From: Thiothrix unzii
Lineage (GTDB): Bacteria; Pseudomonadota; Gammaproteobacteria; Thiotrichales; Thiotrichaceae
Reading direction: 5' to 3'
Length of the DNA: 64,000 nt
Assembly: GCF_017901175.1 (NCBI RefSeq)
Contig: NZ_CP072793.1
Location: 806,001 to 870,000, forward strand
The notes below the pieces were generated by a model that did no database searches, was not told where the DNA came from, and saw nothing but the letters and a program-made list of their open reading frames with translations. Both the position numbers and the translations under genes were made by a program. Positions 37,790 through 48,084 of this stretch are shown here, piece by piece (position 1 is the stretch's first letter; every line of letters starts with the position of its first letter).

Positions 37790-40615
37790 ATGGACAAGAC
37801 CTACCAACCTCAAGACATCGAACAACGCTGGTATCAGCATTGGGAACGAAGCGGCTATTTCGCCCCCAAAGGCGACGGCAAGCCGTATTGCATCATGATC
37901 CCGCCGCCGAACGTCACCGGCACGCTGCACATGGGGCACGGTTTCAACCAGATGGTGATCGACACCCTGATCCGCTACCACCGCATGAAGGGCGACAAAA
38001 CCCTCTACCAACCCGGCACTGACCACGCGGGCATCGCCACGCAAATGGTGGTCGAACGCCAACTGCTCGCGCAAGGCGTAACCCGCCACGATTTAGGCCG
38101 CGAAACGTTCCTCGAAAAAGTCTGGGAATGGAAAGGCCAATCCGGCGACACCATCAACCGCCAATTGCGCCGTTTAGGGACGACCCCCGACTGGTCACGC
38201 GAACGCTTTACGATGGATGAAGGCTTGTCGGAAGCGGTGCGCGAAGTGTTCGTGCGCCTGCATGAAGAAGGTTTGATCTATCGCGGCAAACGCTTGGTGA
38301 ACTGGGATACCGTGCTGCACACCGCCGTTTCCGACCTTGAAGTCGTGTCCGAAGAAGAAAACGGCAATATGTGGCACTTCCGCTACCCGCTGGCGGATGC
38401 GGCGGGCAATGCCACCGACGAATTCCTGATCGTAGCCACCACACGCCCGGAAACCATGCTGGGTGACTCCGCCGTTGCCGTAAACCCGAAAGACGAGCGT
38501 TACCAGCATTTGATCGGCAAAAACGTGGTGCTACCGCTGGTAGGCCGCTTGATTCCGGTGGTGGGCGACGATTACGCTGACCCGGAAAAAGGCACGGGTT
38601 GCGTGAAGATTACCCCAGCGCACGATTTCAACGACTATCAAGTGGGCAAGCGTCACAACCTGCCGCTGATCAATATTTTCACCATTGATGCCTGCATCAA
38701 CGACGTTTCACCGGAAAAGTATCAAGGGCTGGAACGTTTTGCTGCGCGTAAGCAAATCGTGGCGGACATGGATGCGCTCGGCTTGCTGGACAAAATCGAA
38801 GACCACAAACTGATGGTTCCGCGCGGCGACCGTTCCGGCACGGTGATTGAACCGTACCTGACCGATCAGTGGTACGTGGATTTGACCCGCGAAACGCTGG
38901 ACGACGGACGACCCGGCGGCAAAACTGCGATTGCGCAACCCGCGATTGACGTGGTGACAAGCGGCGAAGTGCGCTTCATTCCGGGCAACTGGGTGAACAC
39001 CTACAACCACTGGATGAACAACCTCGACGACTGGTGTATTTCACGCCAACTGTGGTGGGGGCATCGCATTCCGGCGTGGTATGACGACGCAGGCAATGTT
39101 TACGTGGCACGTTCCGAAGATGAGGTGCGCAGCAAATACAACCTGCCTGCCGATCTGGTATTGCGTCAGGATGAGGACGTGCTGGATACGTGGTTCTCCT
39201 CCGCGCTGTGGCCGTTTTCTACCCTCGGCTGGCCGAATGTGGACGATGAGGCGCTGAAAGCGTTTTACCCCACGCAGATGTTGATGACCGGCTTCGACAT
39301 CATCTTCTTCTGGGTGGCGCGGATGATCATGTTCGGCAAGAAATTCATGGGCGACGTGCCATTCCGCGACGTGTACATCCACGGGCTGGTGAAGGATGCG
39401 GACGGGCAGAAAATGTCCAAATCCAAGGGCAATGTGCTTGACCCGCTCGACATTATCGACGGCATCGACCTCGAAGCACTGGTGGCCAAACGCACGACAG
39501 GCTTGATGCGTCCAGAAGATGCGCCCAAGATCGAAAAAGCTACCCGCAAGCAATTCCCCGACGGCATTACCCCGCACGGCACGGATGCGCTGCGCATGAC
39601 GTTTGCCTCGTTCGCCACCGCCGGGCGCGACATCCGCTTCGACATGCAACGGCTGGAAGGCTACCGCAATTTCTGCAACAAGCTGTGGAACGCGGCGCGT
39701 TACGTGCTGATGCAGTGCGAAGAGCAGGATACTGGGCTGGACGATACTTTGCCGGTGGAATTGTCGGCGGCGGATCGCTGGATCATTTCCTTGCTGCAAC
39801 AGACTGAGGCGGAAGTCGCTGACCACATCGACAACTACCGCTTCGACCTTGCCGCCAAAGCGATGTACGAATTTGCCTGGCACGAATACTGCGACTGGTA
39901 TCTGGAGCTGACCAAGCCGATTTTGGGCAAAGCCAACGACAACCAAGCCGCCAAACGTGGCACGCGCCGTACTTTGGTGCGCGTGTTGGAGGCGGCGTTG
40001 CGCCTGATGCACCCGATCATGCCGTTCATTACCGAAGAAATTTGGCAGAACATCAAGGGCTTGGCGGGCGTGTCCGGTGATTCCATCATGCTGCAACCCT
40101 ACCCCGTCGCCGACACGGCGCTGATTGATCAGGCAGCACTGGCGGAAATCGAATGGGTGAAAGCCTTCATCATGGGCATCCGCCGCATCCGTTCCGAGAT
40201 GGACATCAAGCCGGGGCAAGTGCTGGATGTGCTGCTGCAAAACTGGAGCGACACCGACAAGGCACTGTTCACCACCAGCGAAGCGTTTGCGCGGACGCTG
40301 GCGAAAGTCGGCAACGTGACGTGGCTAGAAGCAGGTGCGGATGCGCCGGAATCGGCTACGGCACTGGTCGGCGAAATGCAAATCCTCATCCCGCTGGCGG
40401 GGCTGATCGACAAAGACGCGGAAATCGCGCGTCTGAGCAAGGAAATCGATAAGCTGCAAAAGAACCTCGGCGGGCTGGAAGGTCGGCTGAATAATCCGGC
40501 GTTTGCGGACAAAGCTCCGGCGGCAGTGCTGGAACAGACGCGCAAGCAGGCGGATGAGCAGCGGGCTGCGTTGGGGCAGTTGGTGGGGCAGTTGGAGAAG
40601 ATAAGGGCGTTGTGA
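37790..40615 (+). CDS. valS: Valyl-tRNA synthetase
   Basis: 941 residues. It charges tRNA-Val. Class-I signatures are [11 protein letters not shown] (HIGH type) near residue 46 and [12 protein letters not shown] (KMSKS) near 545. The editing (CP1) domain holds the [11 protein letters not shown] motif and the DHAGIATQ motif lies before it. The C-terminal coiled coil [24 protein letters not shown] is typical of ValRS. It is the last housekeeping gene before the accessory island. Confidence 0.97.
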   Translation: MDKTYQPQDIEQRWYQHWERSGYFAPKGDGKPYCIMIPPPNVTGTLHMGHGFNQMVIDTLIRYHRMKGDKTLYQPGTDHAGIATQMVVERQLLAQGVTRHDLGRETFLEKVWEWKGQSGDTINRQLRRLGTTPDWSRERFTMDEGLSEAVREVFVRLHEEGLIYRGKRLVNWDTVLHTAVSDLEVVSEEENGNMWHFRYPLADAAGNATDEFLIVATTRPETMLGDSAVAVNPKDERYQHLIGKNVVLPLVGRLIPVVGDDYADPEKGTGCVKITPAHDFNDYQVGKRHNLPLINIFTIDACINDVSPEKYQGLERFAARKQIVADMDALGLLDKIEDHKLMVPRGDRSGTVIEPYLTDQWYVDLTRETLDDGRPGGKTAIAQPAIDVVTSGEVRFIPGNWVNTYNHWMNNLDDWCISRQLWWGHRIPAWYDDAGNVYVARSEDEVRSKYNLPADLVLRQDEDVLDTWFSSALWPFSTLGWPNVDDEALKAFYPTQMLMTGFDIIFFWVARMIMFGKKFMGDVPFRDVYIHGLVKDADGQKMSKSKGNVLDPLDIIDGIDLEALVAKRTTGLMRPEDAPKIEKATRKQFPDGITPHGTDALRMTFASFATAGRDIRFDMQRLEGYRNFCNKLWNAARYVLMQCEEQDTGLDDTLPVELSAADRWIISLLQQTEAEVADHIDNYRFDLAAKAMYEFAWHEYCDWYLELTKPILGKANDNQAAKRGTRRTLVRVLEAALRLMHPIMPFITEEIWQNIKGLAGVSGDSIMLQPYPVADTALIDQAALAEIEWVKAFIMGIRRIRSEMDIKPGQVLDVLLQNWSDTDKALFTTSEAFARTLAKVGNVTWLEAGADAPESATALVGEMQILIPLAGLIDKDAEIARLSKEIDKLQKNLGGLEGRLNNPAFADKAPAAVLEQTRKQADEQRAALGQLVGQLEKIRAL

Positions 40616-40822
40616 TTACAAACCGTAATCGACTTTAAATCTTGAATGAAAGTGCATGAAACCCTTGTCCGTATTGGACTCGGGTTGATTGCTTAAAAAT
40701 AATCCATTCCCTGTGGATTCTTTGGATGCACACAAGGGCAATGCGCCTAAAATAGACAATCGGTAGCAACATGCGAATTAGAACCGACACCTTGTCAATA
40801 TAACTTTTTTATTGATGGTGAT

Positions 40823-40852
40823 TTGAGTAGACTGTAACAGTGTAATTATAAC
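40823..40852 (+). promoter_or_regulatory. Candidate promoter with internal palindrome before the McrB-like gene
   Basis: TTGAGT (40823-40828) and TATAAC (40847-40852) are 18 bp apart. The spacer holds the perfect palindrome ACTGTAACAGT (40831-40841), placed where a repressor would block RNA polymerase. The 261-bp gap after valS is otherwise AT-rich and shows no gene; a weak GATTAC/GTAATC stem lies directly after valS. Confidence 0.4.
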
Positions 40853-40876
40853 AATTCTAGTGGAAAAGAAGCGTAG

Positions 40877-43009
40877 ATGAATGCGACAGAGACAATCTAT
40901 CATGTAGATGAAATTAAAAATCTTTCTGACCGTGAACTGTATCAGAGATTGTATGAAAGTTGGAATATAACTAATGGTGAAATTAAAATTTGGGGAAGAC
41001 TCAAACTTAGGAATGATGGCCGGTGGGCTTCTATTGAAGAGGTAAGAACAACAACCGAAAACCGGGAAATTAACTATCCATTGGATGAATATATAAAACT
41101 AGATCCATATATTTATGTTGAGTATGCCAAACAGATATTAGGAGACAACCAAAGTATTTTTATAAAGTGCAGTCTTAGTCTGTCCCCCGAAAGGGAACGT
41201 ATAAGGCATAATAATCCTTTTCAGATGGCAGTTAAAATAGGTTCAGTAGAGATTCTTGAGTCAATACCCATCAATAAAAACGACATCTTAGAATCAGATT
41301 GTGAAAGTTACATCGCAAAAGCTATTTATAATTTTGAGTTATCAAAACTCACTAAAGATATAGTTAAAAAAGAAATTGCTTTACAAGAGAGTTTAAAATC
41401 ACTTGAGGCAAAGAAGACTCAAGAAGACATTGAAATAAATAAACTAGCCAAACAAAAATCTATACTTGAAGAAAATAGCTCTCAGTTAAAGTCAGATATT
41501 GATATTCAAAATAAAAAGCTGATAACTGCGATTGATCAGCATGAAAAGGAAATACAAAAAATGTCCAAGAAAATCGAAAAACTAAAATCATATATTGCAG
41601 AAAAAGCTATTTTCCTTAAAAAATTTGAGTTTATTGATGATGATGATTTTGATGAAATTTCTATTAATATAGTACCAGAATTTAATAAAATTGAAACACT
41701 AAGTTTTTCCAGTGATTTTAATTTAGACTATAAGCAGGCAGTTTTTTATATTCAATCATACTTAAAAAACATGGATATTCTTTATCCAAGACATATTATT
41801 GAGAATTACTTAACGCTTATTCGTACAAATGATTTAATTATCCTGGCGGGTGACTCTGGTTCAGGTAAAACAAATTTAGTGCAATCTTTTGCAAAAGCTG
41901 TAGGTGGAGTTGCCAAAATCATTCCTGTAAAACCAAACTGGACTAGTTCTGAAGATCTATTGGGGTATTACAATCCACTTGAAAAAAAATATCTTGCCAC
42001 TCCGTTCCTAGAAGCATTAATTGAAGCTCAGAATAATCCTGATATACCTTATTTTATTTGCCTAGATGAAATGAACTTGGCGAGAGTCGAATTTTATTTC
42101 GCCGACTTTTTATCAAAACTCGAATCAAGAGATTCTAATCCTGAAATTCAATTGTACTCAGATGATGAATCTGCGCATATTTTTTCAGAACTTAAAGCCG
42201 TTGTCACTGTCATTTCTGAGGCAGAAAAAAAGCATTCTCAAGATGGAATCATTGATTTTATCAAATTAGTACAAAACGAAAATATTAATTCAGAGATGAA
42301 ACGTATTTTTGGATTTAGTGAAAAAGATTCAATAATTAAATATCATGGCGATATTAGGAGAATGTTATCAGGCGTTATTCGCACCCCTTCCAAAATAAAA
42401 ATGCCAGCAAATGTTCGCATTATCGGCACAGTAAATATTGATGAAACAACACATTACCTATCACCTAAAATTCTTGATCGCGCCCATATTATGAAATTTA
42501 AAAGTCCTTTGCTAAGTGATTGGCAGAGTATTTCTTCTGAAATTGAAAGTTATGGCTTTGAAAATGTGAGCAAATCACTTCATTTTGATATTAATGACTT
42601 AGGTATAAGAGAAGCGTACCCTCGATTTGATAATGAAGATAAATTCTGTCAAATATTTATTGATTTAAATAAAGAGTTTTTCTCCCCTTTAGGTGTTGAA
42701 TTTGGTATGCGAACTATTCGTCAAGGTCTAAATTATTTGAAATTATTTTCTGATTTAAACGAAAACAATGAGCAAGCAATTAATAATTTCATAATCCATA
42801 AAATACTACCAAAATTTACTTTTGATGGAAACAAACAGTCTGGCAATCAAAACAAACTAGACTTAATAGATAAGGTAATGCTTCCGAAACTTGAAAATAT
42901 CATAAGAACTCATAACTTGATTACAGATGAGTTTTCAAGTGTAGTTGCGCTTAAAAACATTATTGCGAATGCTAGAGCAAATGATGGCGTTGTAAATTAC
43001 TGGGCGTAA
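40877..43009 (+). CDS. McrB-like AAA+ NTPase with coiled coil (type IV restriction-like)
   Basis: 710 residues. An N-terminal domain (~1-135) of unknown type is followed by a long coiled coil (~155-255, KKEIALQESLKSLEAKK onward) and an AAA+ module: Walker A GDSGSGKT (325-332), Walker B FICLDEMNLARVEFYFADFL (Asp397-Glu398), and the McrB-type stretch GTVNIDETTHYLSPKILDRA (517 onward) where McrB has its guanine-recognising MNTADR. It probably powers the nuclease encoded 2 bp downstream. One hand-counted 60-base line in it has 32% G+C against 53% in a valS line, so the locus is probably acquired. Whether the substrate is methylated DNA or RNA cannot be told. Confidence 0.82.
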   Translation: MNATETIYHVDEIKNLSDRELYQRLYESWNITNGEIKIWGRLKLRNDGRWASIEEVRTTTENREINYPLDEYIKLDPYIYVEYAKQILGDNQSIFIKCSLSLSPERERIRHNNPFQMAVKIGSVEILESIPINKNDILESDCESYIAKAIYNFELSKLTKDIVKKEIALQESLKSLEAKKTQEDIEINKLAKQKSILEENSSQLKSDIDIQNKKLITAIDQHEKEIQKMSKKIEKLKSYIAEKAIFLKKFEFIDDDDFDEISINIVPEFNKIETLSFSSDFNLDYKQAVFYIQSYLKNMDILYPRHIIENYLTLIRTNDLIILAGDSGSGKTNLVQSFAKAVGGVAKIIPVKPNWTSSEDLLGYYNPLEKKYLATPFLEALIEAQNNPDIPYFICLDEMNLARVEFYFADFLSKLESRDSNPEIQLYSDDESAHIFSELKAVVTVISEAEKKHSQDGIIDFIKLVQNENINSEMKRIFGFSEKDSIIKYHGDIRRMLSGVIRTPSKIKMPANVRIIGTVNIDETTHYLSPKILDRAHIMKFKSPLLSDWQSISSEIESYGFENVSKSLHFDINDLGIREAYPRFDNEDKFCQIFIDLNKEFFSPLGVEFGMRTIRQGLNYLKLFSDLNENNEQAINNFIIHKILPKFTFDGNKQSGNQNKLDLIDKVMLPKLENIIRTHNLITDEFSSVVALKNIIANARANDGVVNYWA

Positions 43010-44897
43010 ATATGCAAGCAATATTTGAAATGAAGTATCTTGATGTCAGTTGGTATAATGAAGATACGATCCTTAGCATTAAGGAATCTTCTAGTTCATT
43101 GAATGTAGAGTTTGATGATGAACTTCAACATTTTCTTTGCTATACCGAGATATATCCAAAAGCAGATGGCATTAGACTTGGACAATTAGCTTTTCGATAT
43201 TTAAAAAACAATCTGATTGCCCCTTATATTAAGGGAGCAGATGACACCAAAATTCCACTCAAAAAAATCACTGACAAAGACACAGGTAAAGAATGGTGGA
43301 TTGAAGCTAATTTCTGGATAGCAAAAGACAAACGCTGGGAAAGCAAAACCTACAGAACTGCTGGTAAAATAACGGTTGTTTTACAAAGCCAAATATGTCA
43401 AGTAAATATTGGGTCATCAGAGTTTACAGCAAAACAATTAAATCGCTACTTATCAGATTTTAAAAGTGATTTATGGGAATTAATCTTAGATGAGCATAGT
43501 TATGTCACTGGAAAAGCAAAAATAACACAAAGTGGCGGTATAAATGAAGAAACCATTCATTTGATTAACCATATAATATCTCACACTCAACAAATACTAA
43601 AGAACCCCAAGTCAGAACTACGTGAAAATCAAGAGCTTAAGCCACGAAAAATGGTCAAACCTGTATCTCGAACATTCATGGAAATTGCCACAAAAGGCGA
43701 TAGTAATTTTTTAACTAGTAGAGCAACTAATCCAATTTTCAATGTACCAGAAAATAGATATATATTATTTGCCTTAGAAAGAATTTACAGAATTGTACGA
43801 CAGTTAGTAGCAATATCTCAAAATAAAAAAAATCGCTTTGAATTAGCAATCGAAAAATTGAATGAACGATACCATTCTTTTGGAAATACAAAACCAATTG
43901 ATAAAAATTTAGTACGCAAAGATTTAGAAGCAATTAAGAAATTGTATAATATTGAACATGTAAATAACACGTTAAAAGGAGAACTAAAAAACCTGATTAA
44001 TGATAAAGATCAATTCACGGAATTAAACAAGTGGTATTTAAAAATTACAGGAAAAACAAGCGATGGTAAATCTTATTTTGTGGGTGTGAAACGGCAGTTA
44101 AATGATGTCTGGTTTGAGCGAGTGGCAGGAGAAAGAAACGTTTTCTTAAATCTTGGAAACGAACATTATCAAAACTTATTAGAAGAAGGCTTTGAATATA
44201 AAACAGATGCTCGACTTGATTATAGCACTGGCGTGTCAAAAAATGATGTGCGCTGGCATAATTATAAACTAATTAAATTAAAAAATATTGAAGTAATTGG
44301 GGGGGTTAATTTTGAAAAAAGAAAAGAAAATTTCAAAAAAATGAAGGAACTAGCCATAGCCCTTAATGCTAAAAATTGGATTAAAGAACTCAGCAAAAAA
44401 GAAAAAGAAGAACAAGAAAGAGAAAAACGCTCTATACAAAATCGACTGAAAATCCATGAGGATGAGCATAAAAAAGCAGAACAAGTATATGAATTTCTTG
44501 AACCAAAATTGAAAAAAATTAAAGTAATTCTAGATCAATTTAAGCGACTTAACATAAAGCCATCGCCTACTTTTCCGAATTCCATGACTTTTGTGCAGAA
44601 TCCCCATTACCAAGCGATTCATTCTGGCTATAAAGCATTGCGTGAACTAACAAACTTAAGCGATGACGATTTATTATTATCCTTGGAGCAAGTTGATGAA
44701 ATTGGCTTAATCAATATGCCACTACTATATGAACGCTGGTGCTTATTACAAATAATCAAGGTATTAGTACAAAACTATCACTATAGTCCATCACATGATT
44801 GGAAACGTAAGCTTTTAAAAATAGCGCTAACAAACAACCGTAATGAAAGTCTAGATTTTACTAATAACAATGTAGGGCGGCATATAAAGCTATGGTA

Positions 44898-46002
44898 AGT
44901 AATTATCCAAAAGTTATCGTGTATTTTTCGCCGAAGCCAGCCAGTATAGCTAACACCAGTTCCTTCATGTCCTTGTAGCTTTTATAGGCATCCAGCGGCA
45001 ACCATTCATATTTGATTTTTCGCCAGAGTATTTCGATAGGATTGAGTTCAGGGCTGTAGGTTGGCAAAAAATGTAAGCAAATTCCCGCCAACATCCAATC
45101 TTCACGTTTACCAAGAAAGGCTTTGCTGGTTTGTATCGGGGCGTTATCCAGAATAACCAAGCAAGGTATTTTTGTTTGTGCAAATTCTTCGGCATAACGG
45201 TCAGCAAAGGCACTAAAGGCGGCGATGGCAGCTTGTGAGTCAACGCGCCCTTCCACCGTGTGGAAAAAACTATCGTTGTCTAGGCTCATAAAACCCAAGA
45301 CATTCAAGCGTTTGCTCTGAGCTGTGAGTAGCCTGCGTGTTTCCCCCGTTTCTGCCACCCGTAAGGGACGCAAGGAGTTGTGGTAAAACCTGAACCATCG
45401 AAGTAGTAAATAAGCAACTTGCCAGCCGCCGCTTGCTGGTGGAGTAATGCTTGAATTTCCTGCTCACGCTTGAAAGCCACGGGGTCACGTTTATCTTTCA
45501 ATGAGTTACGCATCCGCTTCCAGAGGTAGTGGAACTTTTTTTTAACAGGCGTTTCAAGGTGCTGGTACTGGCTACTTTCTGGGTTAGATCAGCCAGTTTG
45601 GTTTGAGCCGTCTTGATTTGGCGTGGCTCTTCGTCCACTAGGGTTTTCAACAACGCTACTTCAGCTTCTGTGTATATCCGGGGGCAACCAGAGCGGGGAC
45701 GGTCGTAAAGTCCCAGCAGCCCTTCATGTTCCCAGCGGTCGAGCCACTCACTGATGGCATCGCGCCGTACATCCAAGATTGACCACAGTTCCGCAAGGGT
45801 AAAGCCGCGTGTACTCAACAAAATTGCTTGCGCACGTTGACGACAGCGGAATGTAGGGTGGTTCATATACATTTCCTGCAAGGTCACGCGGATTTCTTCA
45901 GGGATCGGCTGGGCAAATTTCATCGGTGCGGACATTCTTAAGTGACAAACTACCAGTTTACACCAGCAGGATCTTATACGTGGAAACTTCTAGCTAGTTA
46001 CT
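44898..46002 (-). mobile_element. IS630-family insertion sequence, copy B
   Basis: 1,105 bp in opposite orientation to copy A, flanked by TA at 44896-44897 and 46003-46004. End repeats are the same as in copy A. It interrupts the McrC-like nuclease gene between its Trp (TGG) and Tyr codons and creates the in-frame TAA stop. Precise TA duplication and sequence identity to copy A point to recent transposition. Confidence 0.93.
44903..45935 (-). pseudogene. IS630 transposase, needs two -1 frameshifts (copy B)
   Basis: Same structure as copy A: an HTH part (45498-45935) ending after an A8 tract, then a short middle frame with YYFDGSGF, then the DDE part (45304 region to 44903) with DNAPIQTS and PELNPIEILWRK. 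Both frame breaks occur at the same places. Because a broken element has nonetheless spread, either the breaks are bypassed by slippage, or a functional copy elsewhere acts in trans, or both copies carry the same homopolymer-length base-calling error. Confidence 0.75.
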
Positions 46003-46828
46003 TATGAATCTAAACTCAGCAATGGAAAAACTCCTGATTTTGTTATGGATGTCACCTGTAATAAAAAGGATAAAAGAAAAGACTTGAAACAACGTTTTGT
46101 AATGGATGCAAAATTTTATTCTGATGATGTTTTGCAAAGACGTGGTGGTATCTCTGCTGTAATCAGAGAACTATATGAAAGTAAGGATTATAGTGAAGGT
46201 GGCAAAAATGCTGTATTCATTCTGCATCCTTCTCAAAATGCGATTGATGAAAAAATATCGCCACAAATATGGGGCGATAATAGTTATTTTGGTGAGTTAA
46301 AAATGTTTAATTGGGATCTTGGCCTGCGTAAAAAGAATTATCATAAGTACGGTGCAATCTGCGCCAATCCAGTGCTTAGAATTAGGTATCTAGATGAGTT
46401 TCAGCGCCTAATAGGAATGTTCTTACAATACGGAGTTGAGAATAATCAACTTGATCGCTCTCAATCAGATGATGTGGAGTCTATTAATTTCTGTATAGCC
46501 TGCGGTTCTCATGACTTAAAATCAGTTCGGGTAACCACTGGAAATATGAAAGCTTCTTGGTATGAATGTAATGATTGCAAACATTTTACCACTTACAACC
46601 ATTGCCATCATTGTAATACGCGCCTTATTAAGAATGGGGATTATTGGTCTTATCACTCACAGATGCCAATAGAACCATTGAATATAAAATGCCCGGCGTG
46701 TGAAAGTTTGTTGTAATGTTTTTTCCAATATTTATTGCAAAAAAGAAATTAGCTGCATTAAGGCACTCTCCATATTCTACATGCCAAAGGAAAAAGCTTG
46801 ATTCTAGACATAAAACTGCACGTTGTAG

Positions 46829-47167
46829 CTATCCAGCTATAGCAAAGCCTGTATACTGCCGAATAGATGGATGTCGAAAACCCAACACAATATCTGATTT
46901 GGGAATTCCCGCATCCACCAATTCATTGGCAACCCCATATTCCGTACCATCGTACTGCACCCAAACTTTACTATCAATCAACTGGACATGAATAACCGCA
47001 CCTTGCAGATAATCATCCCCACGCCAACCCGCTTGCAATAAAACGTAATTGCCGTGTTCATCATCAAAACTAACACTGGATTTGATGACATCATCTGCGG
47101 AATCGTACTTGAGGTATTCCAGCAGGATTTTCTTGATAATTTCAGGGTAATTCAATTCGGTAGCCAT
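46829..47167 (-). CDS. xisI: XisI family protein
   Basis: 112 residues (MATELNYPEIIKKILLEYLKYD; LLQAGWRGDDYLQGAVIHVQLIDSKVWVQYDGTEYGVANELVDAGIPKSDIVLGFRHP), a clear match in pattern to XisI, one of the fdxN-element excision controlling factors of cyanobacteria. In most genomes it occurs with xisH outside any fdxN element, with unknown purpose, possibly toxin-antitoxin-like. Its start overlaps the 3' end of the (frameshifted) xisH by 16 bp. Confidence 0.85.
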   Translation of the reverse strand: MATELNYPEIIKKILLEYLKYDSADDVIKSSVSFDDEHGNYVLLQAGWRGDDYLQGAVIHVQLIDSKVWVQYDGTEYGVANELVDAGIPKSDIVLGFRHPSIRQYTGFAIAG

Positions 47168-47575
47168 TGCGTAATGATCTCGCTTTCAGGATCAAACACC
47201 AAAACTTTAACAATATTGCCATCCAGTAATATCTGACCGATTTCAACAGAGAAAATGGTATTCGCTACTTTATTGGTGACAGCCAGAAACAATTCCCGAT
47301 CAGGCTCGGTTTGCAGTCTCCATGATTTGTTTATACAGGACGTATTGACCAATAGCCTGTTCCAAATCGTTGACATCGGATACACCCGTAAAGCTCTTGA
47401 TCTCAACCACAATCCGGCGCATACCTTTTTCTGCACTGAGGAGCATTTCCGCGCCAAGATCAGCAAACAGGCGTTTTTTGCCAATGGTCAGTTTGTATGG
47501 GTCATGCGTGATCGTCCAGCCATCCTTGACCAAGGCATGTTTGACCGTTTCGTGGTAAATATCCAAGCGGGGCAT
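47152..47575 (-). pseudogene. xisH: XisH family PD-(D/E)xK-like protein, frameshifted
   Basis: The N-terminal frame (ATG 47575, AAAGGA upstream) reads MPRLDIYHETVKHALVKDGW and the nuclease-like motif VVEIKSFTG, then runs into a stop at 47300. The rest of XisH continues in another frame (LQTEPDRELFLAV ... IVKVLVFDPESEIITQWLPN). One extra base at 47317 explains the break: skipping it gives YKQIMELQTEPDRELFLAV, matching the usual XisH order. So it looks like a recent single-base insertion, or a sequencing error. It precedes xisI in the same operon. Confidence 0.8.
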
Positions 47576-47702
47576 GACTATCCTTTGCTGCAACCATGAT
47601 TACGCTGAACATAGCACGGCTGGCAAACCGTCGCCATCCCGATTGAAACGCTTTGGGACAAACATGCTACGATTACCTAATCGCTTCATGCTGGAACACA
47701 CC

Positions 47703-47957
47703 ATGCAAATCACGTTAGACATTCCTGATCAACACCTTATCGACCAATCCCCCGAAGAATTCGGCAAACGCATCAAGTTGTACGCTGCCCTGATGATGTT
47801 CCAAGAGGGAAGTTTGTCGGCGGGTGCTGCATCCGAGTTTGCAGGTATTGACCTTTTTACCTTCATCACCGAATGTCAACAGCATAACATCCCGCTGGTT
47901 GATTCCGCACCGGAAGCACTGGATGGAGAACTGGAAGATTTGCGGATGATTACTTGA
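47703..47957 (+). CDS. UPF0175 family protein (putative antitoxin/HTH)
   Basis: 84 residues from ATG 47703 (MQITLDIPDQHL). The pattern KLYAALMMFQEGSLSAGAASEFAGIDLFTFITECQQHNIPLV is the UPF0175 helical domain, often encoded beside PIN-domain toxins. No toxin gene is adjacent here, so it may be an orphan. It converges with the 44-residue membrane peptide gene, overlapping it by 8 bp at the 3' ends. Confidence 0.8.
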   Translation: MQITLDIPDQHLIDQSPEEFGKRIKLYAALMMFQEGSLSAGAASEFAGIDLFTFITECQQHNIPLVDSAPEALDGELEDLRMIT

Positions 47958-48084
47958 TACAAGCCATTCGATCTGAATCCCATTTCCCACCAGCATCTAA
48001 GCAGCTATCTACGGTCAAATAATCGTACAACACATATCCAAGACCCAGTACGGCCAAAAAGCCGACGATCAATACCCACTTCAT
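47950..48084 (-). CDS. 44-residue single-pass membrane protein
   Basis: The start ATG overlaps the Uma2 stop (ATGA), so it is translationally coupled to it. The product is MKWVLIVGFLAVLGLGYVLY, a membrane helix, followed by DYLTVDSCLDAGGKWD and SDRMACIK. The Cys-x-Asp-Ala-Gly-Gly-x-Trp ... Cys pattern is recurrent in small bacterial membrane or lipoproteins of unknown role. It is too short for most gene finders. The coupling supports it being real. Confidence 0.6.
   Translation of the reverse strand: MKWVLIVGFLAVLGLGYVLYDYLTVDSCLDAGGKWDSDRMACIK

Larger units (their letters stand above)
43012..46716 (+). pseudogene. McrC-like DUF2357/PD-(D/E)xK nuclease gene, interrupted by IS630 copy B
   Basis: The 5' part (43012-44895) and 3' part (46005-46716) are in the same frame. 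Removing the IS and one TA restores HIKLW-YESKLSNGKTPDFVMDV without a break, giving ~865 residues. In the 5' part are the DUF2357 fold and a charged coiled coil (~435-510, KKMKELAIALNAKNWIK onward). The nuclease site PDF ... FVMDAKFY (codons at 46036, 46105 and 46111 for the Asp, Asp, Lys) is in the 3' part. It ends with four CxxC pairs (FCIACG, YECNDCK, CHHC, KCPAC), a double zinc ribbon. As found, the product stops at the TAA made by the insertion, so the nuclease is lost. AT-rich, like the partner gene. Confidence 0.85.

Noticed and set aside
39041-40240. 399-codon open frame on the minus strand within valS
   Set aside because: Antisense to valS; His/Val/Arg-rich composition and no recognisable domain.
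46716-46991. 91-codon open frame after the McrC-like gene
   Set aside because: Mostly antisense to xisI, Cys/Ser/Lys-rich translation, no ribosome site; not a gene.
46829-47575. XisHI as part of a programmed excision element
   Set aside because: No integrase, attachment repeats or interrupted nif gene nearby; xisHI alone does not indicate an excisable element.
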